Shown in pieces: positions 1 to 7,897 of a stretch of 64,000 nt of DNA. Every line of letters starts with the position of its first letter. Positions within the stretch are counted from its first letter, which is position 1. The position numbers were made by a program, and so were the translations under genes. The notes beneath the pieces are model-generated. The model was not told the DNA's origin, ran no database searches, and was given only the letters and a program-made list of their open reading frames with translations. The stretch comes from Pseudonocardia cypriaca (GTDB lineage Bacteria; Actinomycetota; Actinomycetes; Mycobacteriales; Pseudonocardiaceae), in the NCBI RefSeq assembly GCF_006717045.1, contig NZ_VFPH01000001.1:1984001-2048000 (forward strand), given 5' to 3'.

Positions 1-119
1 CCCTCGCCGAGGCGGAACCGGCGGGCCAGCTCGTCGCCCGACGAGCTGTCGGGTTCACCGACGCGCGGCAGCGGCACGACCGCACGCGGCTCGGCTACCA
101 GCCGAAGGTCGGTCGTCAT
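1..119 (-). CDS. Probable ECF/sigma-70 family sigma factor, N-terminus only (runs off the window)
   Basis: Only the first 39 codons are visible, read leftwards from an ATG at 117-119. After a variable 28-residue lead the peptide reads DELARRFRLGE. This resembles the opening of region 2 in actinobacterial ECF sigma factors, which commonly begin with a D/E-x-L-A-R-R-F pattern. A purine-rich GAAGAG precedes the ATG directly. It lies in the same orientation as the DUF4397 gene to its right, about 200 bases away, so the two could be related in function. The assignment rests on a very short segment and is tentative. Confidence 0.4.
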   Translation of the reverse strand, partial: MTTDLRLVAEPRAVVPLPRVGEPDSSSGDELARRFRLGE

Positions 120-131
120 CTCTTCGCACTG

Positions 132-245
132 CACTGCAGTGCCCCCATCCTGTCGCCCGCGGACGGGCTCGGCGGTCACGACGGCGTCGTTCCTGGCGCG
201 GGTGGCGCCGCCACGGCGGCCGGAGCGCTGTTACGCGCTCCGGCC
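132..245. terminator. Intergenic hairpin (11-bp stem) after the DUF4397 gene
   Basis: Positions 218-228 (GGCCGGAGCGC) pair perfectly with 235-245 around a TGTTAC loop. The hairpin sits 77 bases beyond the stop of the leftward DUF4397 gene and before the sigma-factor start. It fits an intrinsic-type terminator without a U-tract, as is usual in high-GC actinobacteria. A short perfect palindrome, CACTGCAGTG, lies at 132-141 just upstream of the sigma-factor start and could be a regulatory site. Confidence 0.5.
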
Positions 246-322
246 GGCCGCGGCACCGCCACGGCGAGCGACAGCCCGAGTCGGGTGATCGGCGCGATCG
301 GCACCGCACGGGCACTCACGAC

Positions 323-1012
323 TCAGCCGGTGGGGTTGTGCAGGCCGTCGACCGTGACCGCCACCAGGCTCAGGTTCTTGGCGTCGAGGGAACCGATGGC
401 GTGGACGAAGGTCGCGGTGCCTTCCTTCAGTTCGAGGTCGGCCGGGCCGATGACCGGCTCGGTGGTGCCGGCCGCCGCGACCGCCGCGGAGACCGTGCCG
501 GCCGGGACCTGGAGGGCCTTCTCGCCGGGGTTGGCCAGGCCGCTGATGACCGGGCTACCGCCGGCCAGCACGTCGACGGCGGGCGCGGCCGCGGTGTGGC
601 GGACGACGAGCCGTGCCTGTCCCGCGGGAACCTGCGAGACGTCGTTGACGAACGGCGTGACCGTGGGCTGTCCGGCCTCGGTCAGGTGGGCGACCAGCGT
701 GACGTTGCCGCCCCCTGGCACTTCCTGGGTTGCCGACAGCAGGGGCTGGCCCGAGCCGTCGGCGGCGTCGGCCGGGAAGAGGGCGACGTCGTGGGGGCCG
801 CTCGGCACGTCCACCGGGCCCGCGGGGGAGCCCGGCTGGAAGTCGTCGAGGAGCCGCGCCCCGTCGACGTAGACGTCGACGGGCGTGTCCGGGATGCCGT
901 GCACGACGTACACGGCGGCGGTCTCCTGTGCGGTGGCGGGGGCGGAGACCCCCAAGGTCGTGGCAGCGGCGGCGAGTACTCCGCCGAGGGCCAGGGTCAG
1001 ACGGCGCATCAT
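323..1012 (-). CDS. Secreted DUF4397 domain protein
   Basis: A 229-residue protein. The start is the first of two adjacent ATGs (MMRR); GGAAGGA lies eight bases upstream. An N-terminal Sec signal (basic MMRRL, a Leu/Ala/Gly/Val-rich stretch, then SAPATAQ) predicts export and cleavage near residue 28. The mature part contains two repeats of the DUF4397 beta-rich fold, seen as VYVVHGIPDTPVDVYVDGARL and later ARLVVRHTAAAPAVDVLAGG. DUF4397 proteins are cell-surface or secreted proteins of unknown function, often near sortases and sigma factors in actinobacteria. The leftward sigma-factor-like gene next to it fits this. No sortase motif is seen at the C-terminus, so it is probably released or held non-covalently. 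Confidence 0.85.
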   Translation of the reverse strand: MMRRLTLALGGVLAAAATTLGVSAPATAQETAAVYVVHGIPDTPVDVYVDGARLLDDFQPGSPAGPVDVPSGPHDVALFPADAADGSGQPLLSATQEVPGGGNVTLVAHLTEAGQPTVTPFVNDVSQVPAGQARLVVRHTAAAPAVDVLAGGSPVISGLANPGEKALQVPAGTVSAAVAAAGTTEPVIGPADLELKEGTATFVHAIGSLDAKNLSLVAVTVDGLHNPTG

Positions 1013-1199
1013 GCGTCCTTCCGTATCTGTGTCGGTCCTTCGAACTGCACTACCGCGAGACCGACGGCTGCGGATGCACAATCCTTGCACAGATCTTGGA
1101 CGAACACTGGACAGGGGCAGTTGGAGTCGGGTGCAGCGGGGTGCGCGCGCGTCGCGACGGACGATCATCGAGAGGCGGCCGGCTGTAGCGTGATCGGCA

Positions 1200-2030
1200 A
1201 TGACAGTTCTCGTCGTCGGCGGCAGCGGTCTCCTCGGCCAGGAGGTCGCCCGGCAGGCGACGGCGGCGGGGTGCCAGGTCGCCGCGACGTACCTGACGCG
1301 ACCGGTCGGCGTGGGCGGCGCTGCGGAGTACGCGGTGGACATCCGGGACCGCGTGCAGGTTGCCGACCTGGTGGCTGCGATCAGGCCGAGCTGGGTGATC
1401 AACGCCGCGTACCGGCAGGCCGATTGGGCGAGCACCGCTGACGGTGCGGTGCACGTGGCGGTCGCTGCGGCCTCGGTGGCCGCGCGACTCGTTCACGTCT
1501 CCAGTGATGCCGTGTTCTCCGGTGCTGCGATCCGCTACGGCGAGTCGTCGAGGCCTGACCCGACCACGCCCTACGGCGCTGCCAAGGCCGCCGCCGAGAC
1601 CGCGATCGCGGCCATCAGCCCGAACGCGGTGATCGCCCGCACCTCCTTGATCATCGGCGGCGGTGGCTCCGTCCACGAGCGGCGCGTACACGCCCTGGCC
1701 GCCGGGCAGACCACGGGTTTCCTGTTCACCGACGACATACGCTGCCCCGTCCACGTCGCCGACCTGGCCGCAGCACTTCTGGAACTCGCTTCATCCGACC
1801 ACGCCGGCATCCACCACCTCGCCGGAACCGACGCGGTGAGCCGCTACGAACTGGGGGTGCTGATCGCTCGCCGGGACGGTCTCGACGCCGCCGCGTTGCC
1901 CTCCGGCCGGCGAGCGGATGCCAACTTGCCCGGTCCGATGGACGTACGGCTCGAGTGCAGGATCACCCAGCAGCGCTTACGCACCGAGCTGCGCGGCGCC
2001 CGTGAGTTCCTCGACCCCCACATCGAGTGA
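1200..2030 (+). CDS. RmlD-like NAD(P)-dependent sugar-nucleotide reductase (extended SDR)
   Basis: A 276-residue extended short-chain dehydrogenase of the RmlD substrate-binding family (dTDP-4-dehydrorhamnose reductase type). The Rossmann glycine motif GGSGLLG lies at residues 7-13. The catalytic Tyr-x-x-x-Lys appears as YGAAK around residue 127, after an HVSSDAVF segment that supplies the conserved Ser. The length matches single-domain RmlD homologues. No other dTDP-rhamnose genes are nearby, so the natural substrate is unknown; such stand-alone members are often annotated only as sugar-nucleotide-binding proteins. It is divergent from the DUF4397 gene across about 190 bases that must hold both promoters. 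Confidence 0.8.
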   Translation: MTVLVVGGSGLLGQEVARQATAAGCQVAATYLTRPVGVGGAAEYAVDIRDRVQVADLVAAIRPSWVINAAYRQADWASTADGAVHVAVAAASVAARLVHVSSDAVFSGAAIRYGESSRPDPTTPYGAAKAAAETAIAAISPNAVIARTSLIIGGGGSVHERRVHALAAGQTTGFLFTDDIRCPVHVADLAAALLELASSDHAGIHHLAGTDAVSRYELGVLIARRDGLDAAALPSGRRADANLPGPMDVRLECRITQQRLRTELRGAREFLDPHIE

Positions 2031-2074
2031 CGTCCTTCGCGCAGCCACACGCAGCTGGGAGTCGGAGGAGGACT

Positions 2075-2501
2075 TCAGGGCGCGGTGGGCTTCGCCGCGG
2101 CGAGCGCCTCGTGCACGACCCGGGCGTTCGCCGGCGTACCAGGGAGTGGCCCGGATGCCTGGTACGCACCGTAGGGAGCCACGTAGTTGGGGGTGTCCCG
2201 CTGGGTGCGCCAGTTCTCCGCGAGGGGGCCGGCGTCCACGGCGTCGAAGCCGAGGCTGTCGAGGAGCTCGGTGACCGCCTCTTTCGCGGCCGCGTCGTCA
2301 CCGGCGATCGGCAGCGCTGACCGATTCGCGCGGCCGGCCGGCCGCGCCATGGACCGCAGGTGCTCGACCCAGATGTTGTTCAGGCCCACGGCCGTGACCA
2401 CCGATTGTCGTCACGTCGGTCGAAACCTCGTTGCGCTCGGGGTTGCCGTCGAACTCGTGGAGTTCGTCGATCGGGTCGAAGTGGCGATCTCGGTCATCCA
2501 C
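2075..2501 (-). pseudogene. Remnant of an NADPH-dependent F420 reductase-like gene (5' half lost, frameshifted)
   Basis: Reading leftwards from about 2401, the frame encodes NNIWVEHLRSMARPAG, LPIAGDDAAAKEAV and LGFDAVDAGPLAENW. These are characteristic of the C-terminal half of F420-dependent NADP reductase-like proteins. Intact members begin with about 90 residues of Rossmann domain, missing here because the azoreductase gene ends at 2579. Upstream, in another frame (2402-2501), IDELHEFDGNPERNE resembles the preceding segment of the same family, so a frameshift near 2400 separates the parts. An ATG at 2401 could allow a 108-residue fragment, but it would lack the nucleotide-binding site. I read it as a decaying gene. 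Confidence 0.65.
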
Positions 2502-2578
2502 GAGTTCGCATCGATCGGCCGGCTCTCGAGCAGTAGGACCTCAGGTGCCGGGTCGGGGCGAGACGTCGCCCACGCGTT

Positions 2579-3211
2579 CTAGGAAGAGGCCGCGGTACGG
2601 CCTGCGTGCGAGGCTGCCTCGTGCGCGGACTTTTTCATCAGCTCGGCGGTCTCCAGGAACGGGTCCATGGCGGGGTTGACGCCGGCCAGGGTGAGCTCGC
2701 GCTCGATCAGTGTGAGCTCGGCGCCCCACACGTCGGCGACGATGCGGCGCAGGAATGCGGTGTTGTGGTCCCAGCCCTCGCGGGGGGTGCCGGGCCCGTA
2801 GCCGCCGCCGCGGGTGGTGAGCACGATCGCGGGCTTGCCGTCGAGCAGCCGCTCGCCGTGCTCCCCGCCGGCGATGGTCAGGTCGATCCAGGTCTTGACG
2901 TGCTGGGAGACGCCCCAGTTGTAGAGCGGCAGGGCGAAGATCGCGGCCTCGGCGTCGCGCAGCTCGTCGGCCAGCGTGCGGGTCAGGGCGATGGCGTCCC
3001 GCTGGGACGGTGTGCGCTGCTCCTCGGAGGTGAACCCGCCGTGGATGGCGGCGGCCCAGGCGTCGGCGGGCAGCGGGTCGGCGCCCAGGTGGCGGCGGAC
3101 GAAGGTGGTGCCGGGGCGGGTGGTGGACCATTCGGCCTCGGCGAGGTCGGCGAGCTCGCTGCTGGCCGAGTGCGGACCCTGGATGCTGGCGTCGATACGC
3201 AGGACGGACAT
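2579..3211 (-). CDS. FMN-dependent NADH-azoreductase / NAD(P)H-quinone oxidoreductase (AzoR family)
   Basis: A 210-residue flavodoxin-fold protein. The chosen start reads MSVLRIDAS; AGGAG precedes it at nine bases. An in-frame start 13 codons earlier would run across the upstream operator. PLYNWGVSQHVKTWIDL is the FMN/quinone-contact motif of AzoR-type enzymes, and TTRGGGYGPG is the second flavin loop. The family uses NAD(P)H and FMN for two-electron reduction of quinones and azo compounds in the cytoplasm. The gene is divergent from a MarR regulator with two near-identical operators between them, a common arrangement for quinone- or electrophile-sensing control. Confidence 0.88.
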   Translation of the reverse strand: MSVLRIDASIQGPHSASSELADLAEAEWSTTRPGTTFVRRHLGADPLPADAWAAAIHGGFTSEEQRTPSQRDAIALTRTLADELRDAEAAIFALPLYNWGVSQHVKTWIDLTIAGGEHGERLLDGKPAIVLTTRGGGYGPGTPREGWDHNTAFLRRIVADVWGAELTLIERELTLAGVNPAMDPFLETAELMKKSAHEAASHAGRTAASS

Positions 3212-3238
3212 CGGTGGTGATCTCCTGACGGCTGGACA

Positions 3239-3282
3239 TTGAACGTTCAAGCCAGGTTCTCAGCCTCAGCTTGAATGTTCAA
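3239..3282. promoter_or_regulatory. Pair of palindromic operators for the adjacent MarR regulator
   Basis: TTGAACGTTCAA (3239-3250) is a perfect 12-bp palindrome. TTGAATGTTCAA (3271-3282) is the same site with one central mismatch. Their centres are 32 bases apart, about three helical turns, so two dimers would sit on one face of the DNA. They lie between the divergent azoreductase and MarR genes. MarR-family proteins typically bind such sites, so autoregulation and repression of the azoreductase are inferred. Confidence 0.75.
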
Positions 3283-3305
3283 GTCGCCGGGTAGGATAAT
3301 CGGTT

Positions 3306-3821
3306 GTGACCAGTCCCACCCCGTGGCTCGACCATGAGGAGCGGCTCGCCTGGATGTCGCTGGTGGCCATGCTGATGAGCGTTCCGCCGGCGGTCGACGC
3401 GCAGCTCAAGCGCGATTCGGGGCTGAACTTCTTCGAGTACTCGATGCTGTCGCAGCTGTCCTCGCCACCGAACCGGGCTCTGCAGATGTCCCAGTTGGCC
3501 CAACTGGCCGGCGGCACGCTGTCGCGGCTGTCGCACGCCGCGAGCCGGCTGGAGAAGCAGGGCCTGGTGCGCCGGCGGGTGATCACCGGCGAGTCGCGCT
3601 GCACCGAGCTGGTGCTCACCGAGGAGGGCATGGCGGCGCTGGTGGCTGCGGCGCCCGGCCACGTCCGGGAGGCGCGGCGGCTGGTCTTCGACGTGCTCAC
3701 CCGCGAGCAGGTGGCGCAGCTGCGGGAGATCGCGCAGGCGCTGACGAACGCGGCGTCGCCGGAGATCGGCGTGGCGCTGCAACGGGCGATCATGGAGGGT
3801 GACGCGGCGGAGAAGTGCTAG
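3306..3821 (+). CDS. MarR family transcriptional regulator
   Basis: A 171-residue winged-helix regulator starting at a GTG. The recognition helix region reads MSQLAQLAGGTLSRLSHAASRLEKQGLVRR (residues about 61-90 in consecutive segments). The wing follows with GESRCTELVLTEEGMAAL, typical of the MarR/SlyA fold. It most likely binds the two TTGAA-type palindromes just upstream and controls itself and the divergent azoreductase. The inducer cannot be read from sequence; phenolic or quinone compounds would suit the target gene. Confidence 0.88.
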   Translation: MTSPTPWLDHEERLAWMSLVAMLMSVPPAVDAQLKRDSGLNFFEYSMLSQLSSPPNRALQMSQLAQLAGGTLSRLSHAASRLEKQGLVRRRVITGESRCTELVLTEEGMAALVAAAPGHVREARRLVFDVLTREQVAQLREIAQALTNAASPEIGVALQRAIMEGDAAEKC

Positions 3822-3865
3822 ACGCCGTCGGCGATGCGCAAGCGGCGTCGGCTCGAATGGATCCT

Positions 3866-3935
3866 GCGGACGACCGAGCAGCAGGACGTCGAGCGTGCCT
3901 CACCAGTGCAGCGCTCGTGCTGCTCGGTCGTCCGC
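3866..3935. terminator. Strong 18-bp perfect hairpin between convergent genes
   Basis: Positions 3866-3883 pair perfectly with 3918-3935 (one arm begins GCGGACGACCGAGCAGCA). An inner 6-bp stem lies inside (3890-3895 with 3912-3917), with a six-base bulge on the left side only. It lies 45 bases after the MarR stop and about 60 bases from the end of the leftward small ORF. A bidirectional terminator or a small dispersed repeat are the likely explanations. Confidence 0.6.
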
Positions 3936-3992
3936 TCGGCACCGCCGGTCCGCGGGCGATGGTTGACGCGGGACCGGCGGTACCGGTGTGGA

Positions 3993-4211
3993 TCAACCAG
4001 TGCGCCGCACCGGGTTGATCCGGCGGCCCTGCGCGGCGCGGGCGCGTCCCGAGGAGTCGGCGTGGACCGCTCCACTCGGGCCGTTCTTGCCCGCGCGGCC
4101 GCGGCGGGCCGCCCGGTTGGCCGCCGCCGTAGGGGCGTCGGCGGGGTTCGGCTCGCCGTTCTGCGGGTCGTCGACGGCGGCGAGCAGGGACGGGAGCAAC
4201 GGATCACGCAA
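3993..4211 (-). CDS. Small basic hypothetical protein (TTG start)
   Basis: A 72-residue reading frame starting at TTG; an excellent Shine-Dalgarno (GGAGG at 4218-4222) lies six bases upstream. The N-terminal part (MRDPLLPSLLAAVDDPQNG) looks like a short amphipathic helix. The rest is rich in Arg, Gly and Ala, with AARRGRAGKNGPSG and a very basic end GRRINPVRRTG, suggesting RNA or DNA contact. No family is recognised. The same frame stays open to an ATG at 4352, giving 119 residues, but no ribosome-binding site supports that start. Coding status is inferred from the start context and composition. Confidence 0.45.
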   Translation of the reverse strand: MRDPLLPSLLAAVDDPQNGEPNPADAPTAAANRAARRGRAGKNGPSGAVHADSSGRARAAQGRRINPVRRTG

Positions 4212-4430
4212 GGGGTGCCTCCTGCAGGATGACGGGGCCGGCGCAGCAGAGCCGAGACGGCGCCGGATCTGGTCCAGGGCCGGCCGGGTGGCTGGGACGG
4301 GAGCGGCCGGGGCAGAGGCCCGGGCCGGGAGTGCCGCGCTTGGGGCGGCCATCACTACAGGCGCATGAGAAGGACGGTAGGCGTGCGCGACGGGGCGCGC
4401 CACGGGTTTTCCGGCGGTAGCGTCGGGTGG

Positions 4431-5567
4431 ATGACCAGCATCGACACCGTCGTCGTCGGAGGCGGCATCGCCGGTGCCTCGATCGCCTACGAGCTCGCTG
4501 CGAGCCGCTCGGTGCTCCTGGTGGAGACCGAGACGGCGCTCGCCCGGCACTCGACGGCCCGCTCCGCCGCCACCTACGTCCCCGGCCACGGCGCCGCGCC
4601 GCTGCGAGCGCTGATCGCGGCCAGCGGTGCCAGGTTCGCGCAGCTCGAGGCCGAGCTGGACGCGCCGCCGCTGCTCTCGCCCCGCGCGGTGCTGCACGTC
4701 GCGTCCGACGCCGAGGGCGAGGCGGAGCTGGCCGCGGACCTCGCCGAGCAGGCCGGTGAGCCGGGGGCGCCGGTCGCGGTCGACCCGGCCGAGGCGTACC
4801 GCTTGTGCCCGGTGCTGCGGCCGGGCGTGGTGCGGGCGGCCATGGTGGTGGAGGGTGCGGCCGACATCGACGCCGAGGCGCTGCACCAGGCCTACATCCG
4901 AGGGTTGTTGCGCCGCGGTGGGAAGGTGCGGACCGGTGCTCCGGTCACCGGCGTGCGGAGGAGCGGCTCCGGCTGGCAGGTGCAGGCCGGTCCGGACGGG
5001 AACGTGATCGACACGGCCGAGGTGGTGGACGCCGCCGGCGCGTGGGCGGACGAGGTCGCGGTGCGGGCGGGCGTCCCGCGGATCGGGCTCACCCCGTACC
5101 GGCGCACGATCGCGCTGGCCCGCGTGCCCGATCCGTCGCGGCTGCGTAGGCCGGACGGAACGAGGCTGCCGATGGTCATCGGCCCGCGCGAGAGCTTCTA
5201 CTTCAAGCAGGAGGGCGACGGGCTGCTGGTCAGCCCCGCGGACGAGACCCCGGTGAAGCCGCACGACGTGCGCCCCGACGAGCTGGACGTCGCCGCCGCC
5301 CTGGAGCGGGTCGAGGAGGCCACCGGACTCGGACTGCGTTCGGTGCGCACGGCGTGGGCCGGGCTGCGGTCGTTCGTGCCCGACCGGCTGCCGGTGGTCG
5401 GGGCGTGGCCCGACCACCCGGGGTTCTGGTTCTGCGCTGGCCAGGGCGGGTCGGGGATCGAGACGGCCCCTGCGCTCGCGGCGTTCGCGGCGGCGGTCGT
5501 GACGGGCGGCCCGCTGCCCGCCGACGTCCCGCTCGACCGCACGCTGTTCGCCCCGACGCGGCTGTAG
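4431..5567 (+). CDS. FAD-dependent oxidoreductase, D-amino-acid dehydrogenase type (DAO family)
   Basis: A 378-residue flavoprotein. The start at MTSIDTVVVGGG places the dinucleotide-binding motif VVGGGIAGASIAYEL right at the N-terminus, followed by the acidic E of LLVETE that binds the ADP ribose. STARSAATYVPGHG corresponds to the FAD-contact segment of D-arginine dehydrogenase-like enzymes. GQGGSGIETAPALA near residue 343 is the second flavin loop of the DAO fold. The expected reaction is oxidation of an amine or D-amino acid; the substrate cannot be assigned. An upstream in-frame ATG (4365) would add 22 residues before the Rossmann strand and is less likely. Confidence 0.85.
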   Translation: MTSIDTVVVGGGIAGASIAYELAASRSVLLVETETALARHSTARSAATYVPGHGAAPLRALIAASGARFAQLEAELDAPPLLSPRAVLHVASDAEGEAELAADLAEQAGEPGAPVAVDPAEAYRLCPVLRPGVVRAAMVVEGAADIDAEALHQAYIRGLLRRGGKVRTGAPVTGVRRSGSGWQVQAGPDGNVIDTAEVVDAAGAWADEVAVRAGVPRIGLTPYRRTIALARVPDPSRLRRPDGTRLPMVIGPRESFYFKQEGDGLLVSPADETPVKPHDVRPDELDVAAALERVEEATGLGLRSVRTAWAGLRSFVPDRLPVVGAWPDHPGFWFCAGQGGSGIETAPALAAFAAAVVTGGPLPADVPLDRTLFAPTRL

Positions 5568-5584
5568 CGCGGGGTCTGCCGTCA

Positions 5585-5656
5585 GCTCGCACACCGACTA
5601 CTGGGCTCACACACCGACTGCAGTCGGTGTGTGAGCCCAGGAATCGGTGTGTGAGC
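5585..5656. repeat. 40-bp perfect palindrome with flanking copies of the same motif (family A)
   Basis: Positions 5601-5640 form a perfect palindrome with two 20-base arms and no loop (arm: CTGGGCTCACACACCGACTG). The flanks repeat the same core: 5585-5600 and 5641-5656 match each other in inverse orientation at 13 of 16 positions. The motif GCTCRCACACCGAYT is thus present four times, twice in each direction. The same motif recurs at 32181-32250. It lies between two rightward genes, immediately after the DAO-family gene. Confidence 0.85.
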
Positions 5657-5705
5657 GCTGCTATAGCGTGCCTCGAACCGCGTGACCGGAGGGGTCGGTG
5701 CTGGG

Positions 5706-6659
5706 ATGACGGCAGGGCGACCGATGCCCACGCAGGACGACGTGCTCGGGTACTTCGACACGCTGTCGAACTGGGGTCGGTGGGGCGACGACGACGAGCT
5801 CGGCACGCTGAACCACATCAGCGACGACGTCCGGCTGGCTGCGGCGCGAGCCGTGCGCCACGGCTGGAGCGTGTCGTGCGCGTGGGAGATCGCCGTGCCG
5901 GGGGAGATGGAGCGGTCGACGACGGCGTGCCCGTGCGCCGCCGAGATGCCGGGCGCGGAGAACATGCCGGTGCGGTTCCACAACGATCGGCGCTGGGGTT
6001 ACTCGTCCGAGCGGCTCGGCATCATGTTCCACGGCAACACCATCACCCACGTCGACTCGCCGTGCCACATCTTCTGGGACGGCACGATGTACAACGGGCG
6101 CTCGCACTCGCTGGTCGACCCCGCAACGGGTTCGGGGTGGGCGGCCGTCACGGCGGCGGCGAACGGCATCGTCACGCGCGGTGTCCTGCTGGACGTTGCG
6201 CGGGTCCGCGATGTGCCGTGGTTGGAACCGGGGCAGGGTGTGTTCCCCGACGACCTCGAGGAGGCCGAGCGTCGCCAGGGCGTGCGGGTGCGGCCCGGCG
6301 ATGCGGTGCTGCTGCGGACCGGCTACGGCCGCGTCCGGCACGAGGCCGGTGTGGCGCACGGCTTCACACAGGCCGGCTGGCACGCGTCCTGCCTGCCGTG
6401 GCTGCACGAACGGGAGGCCGCGCTGATCGGCGCCGACACCCCCCAGGACGTCCAGCCGTCGGGGTACGACGACGTGTTGATGCCCGTTCACGCCGTGAGC
6501 CTCGTCGCGATGGGTCTGTGGATGCTCGACAACTGCGACCTGGAGGCGTGCGCGGCGACGGCCGTCGAGCTCGGCCAGTGGGACTTCCACCTCGCCGTTG
6601 CGCCGGTCCGCTTCGCCGGCACGTCCGGCAGTCCGGTCAACCCGATCGCCACGTTCTGA
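5706..6659 (+). CDS. Cyclase family protein (kynurenine formamidase-like metal-dependent hydrolase)
   Basis: A 317-residue member of the cyclase family. The metal-binding signature HxGTHxDxPxH appears as HGNTITHVDSPCH around residue 110. This family includes bacterial kynurenine formamidase and isatin hydrolase and usually hydrolyses amide or lactam bonds with a divalent metal. The chosen ATG has GGAGGGG at about eleven bases; a GTG eight codons earlier is an alternative. The neighbours are a DAO-type flavoenzyme and a PcaB-like lyase, suggesting catabolism of an aromatic or amine substrate, but no complete pathway is present. Confidence 0.82.
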   Translation: MTAGRPMPTQDDVLGYFDTLSNWGRWGDDDELGTLNHISDDVRLAAARAVRHGWSVSCAWEIAVPGEMERSTTACPCAAEMPGAENMPVRFHNDRRWGYSSERLGIMFHGNTITHVDSPCHIFWDGTMYNGRSHSLVDPATGSGWAAVTAAANGIVTRGVLLDVARVRDVPWLEPGQGVFPDDLEEAERRQGVRVRPGDAVLLRTGYGRVRHEAGVAHGFTQAGWHASCLPWLHEREAALIGADTPQDVQPSGYDDVLMPVHAVSLVAMGLWMLDNCDLEACAATAVELGQWDFHLAVAPVRFAGTSGSPVNPIATF

Positions 6660-6735
6660 CCGACGGGTCCCGGGGCGGGCGCTCGCCGGGACCAGGGCGC
6701 ACGTGCGGGAGCGCCGGGTCGTACGGTTCCGCGTC

Positions 6736-7863
6736 ATGACGAGCGCGCTGTTCGACCCGCTGTTCGGGGCCGACCGGGTGGCCGCCCGGCTCGACGACGC
6801 GTCGTGGGTGGCTGCGCTGGTCGCGGTCGAGGTGGCACTGTCGCGGGCCGCGGCGGAGCACGGGGTCGTCCCCGTCGCGGACGCGGACCGGATCGAGGCG
6901 GCCGCGGCCTCCTTGCGGATCGACCCGGCCACGCTGGGCCGGGCCGCGGTCGAGGGTGGCAACCCGGTGATCCCGCTGGTGCGGATGCTGCGCTCGGCGG
7001 CGGGGGAGGCCGGGCGCTCGGTGCACCCGGGAGCCACGAGCCAGGACGTGATGGACACGGCCGCCGTGCTGCTCGTCGGCTGGGCGGGGGAGGTCGTGCT
7101 CGACGACCTGCGGGGTGCAGCAGACGCGGCGGCCGACCTCGCGCGGCGCCACCGGGACACGCCGATGATCGCGCGCACGCTAGGGCAGCAGGCGTTGCCG
7201 ACGACGTTCGGCCTGGTCGCGGCCGGGTGGTGCGCGGGGCTGGACCGGGCCCGGGCGCGGCTGGGGGAGTTGTTCGGCGCGCTGCCGGTGCAGTTCGGAG
7301 GGGCGGCAGGCACCCTCGCCGCGCTGCACCCGCACGGGCCGGCGGTGGCCGCGTCGCTCGCCCGCGCCCTGCGGCTCGCCGACGCGGCGCCGTGGCACAC
7401 GGAGCGGACCCGGATCGGGGAGCTCGCCGGAGCACTGGCCGTGGCCGCCGGCGCCTGCGCCAAGCCGGCAACCGACGTGGTGCTGCTCTCCGGCACGGAG
7501 CTCGGCGAGGTGTCGGAGGCGGCGCCGGGCGACTCGTCGTCCATGCCGCACAAGCGCAACCCCATCGCGGCGATCACGGCCCGCGCGGCCGCGCGTCGTG
7601 CGCCCGGTCTGGCCGCAGTGCTGCTCGCCGCGGCCGACCATGAGCACCAGCGGGCAGCCGGGGCCTGGCACGCGGAGTGGCAGACGCTCGCCGAGCTGCT
7701 GCGCGCCACGGGTGGCGCGGCCGCGCGGCTGCGGGCGTCCCTGGAAGGGCTCGGCGTGCACCCGGACCGGATGGCCGCGAACCTCGCCCTCACCGCTGAG
7801 GCGGACGGCCCGCCCGGCCACGTGGGCGAGCTGGTCGACCGGTTGCTCGAGCAGCGCCGATGA
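6736..7863 (+). CDS. pcaB: 3-carboxy-cis,cis-muconate cycloisomerase-like lyase
   Basis: A 375-residue member of the fumarase/aspartase superfamily. The family signature SSxMPxKxNP is seen as GDSSSMPHKRNP at about residues 270-281, and HPGATSQDVMDT corresponds to the first conserved active-site region. Sequence and length fit PcaB of the beta-ketoadipate pathway, which converts 3-carboxymuconate to 4-carboxymuconolactone. The usual partners (pcaGH, pcaC) are absent here, so a related lyase activity is possible. It follows the cyclase gene in the same direction after 76 bases. Confidence 0.78.
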   Translation: MTSALFDPLFGADRVAARLDDASWVAALVAVEVALSRAAAEHGVVPVADADRIEAAAASLRIDPATLGRAAVEGGNPVIPLVRMLRSAAGEAGRSVHPGATSQDVMDTAAVLLVGWAGEVVLDDLRGAADAAADLARRHRDTPMIARTLGQQALPTTFGLVAAGWCAGLDRARARLGELFGALPVQFGGAAGTLAALHPHGPAVAASLARALRLADAAPWHTERTRIGELAGALAVAAGACAKPATDVVLLSGTELGEVSEAAPGDSSSMPHKRNPIAAITARAAARRAPGLAAVLLAAADHEHQRAAGAWHAEWQTLAELLRATGGAAARLRASLEGLGVHPDRMAANLALTAEADGPPGHVGELVDRLLEQRR

Positions 7864-7897
7864 TCGGATCGTCGGAGCCGACCGGCAGACTGCCGGC

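Noticed and set aside
323..1435. A 370-codon version of the DUF4397 gene
   Set aside because: The signal peptide and a good ribosome-binding site place the start at 1012; the upstream part is antisense to the RmlD-like gene.
5661..7793. A 710-codon leftward open frame over the cyclase and PcaB-like genes
   Set aside because: Its translation is Ala/Ser/Arg/Pro-rich without domains, and the opposite strand encodes two recognisable enzymes. High GC keeps antisense frames open.
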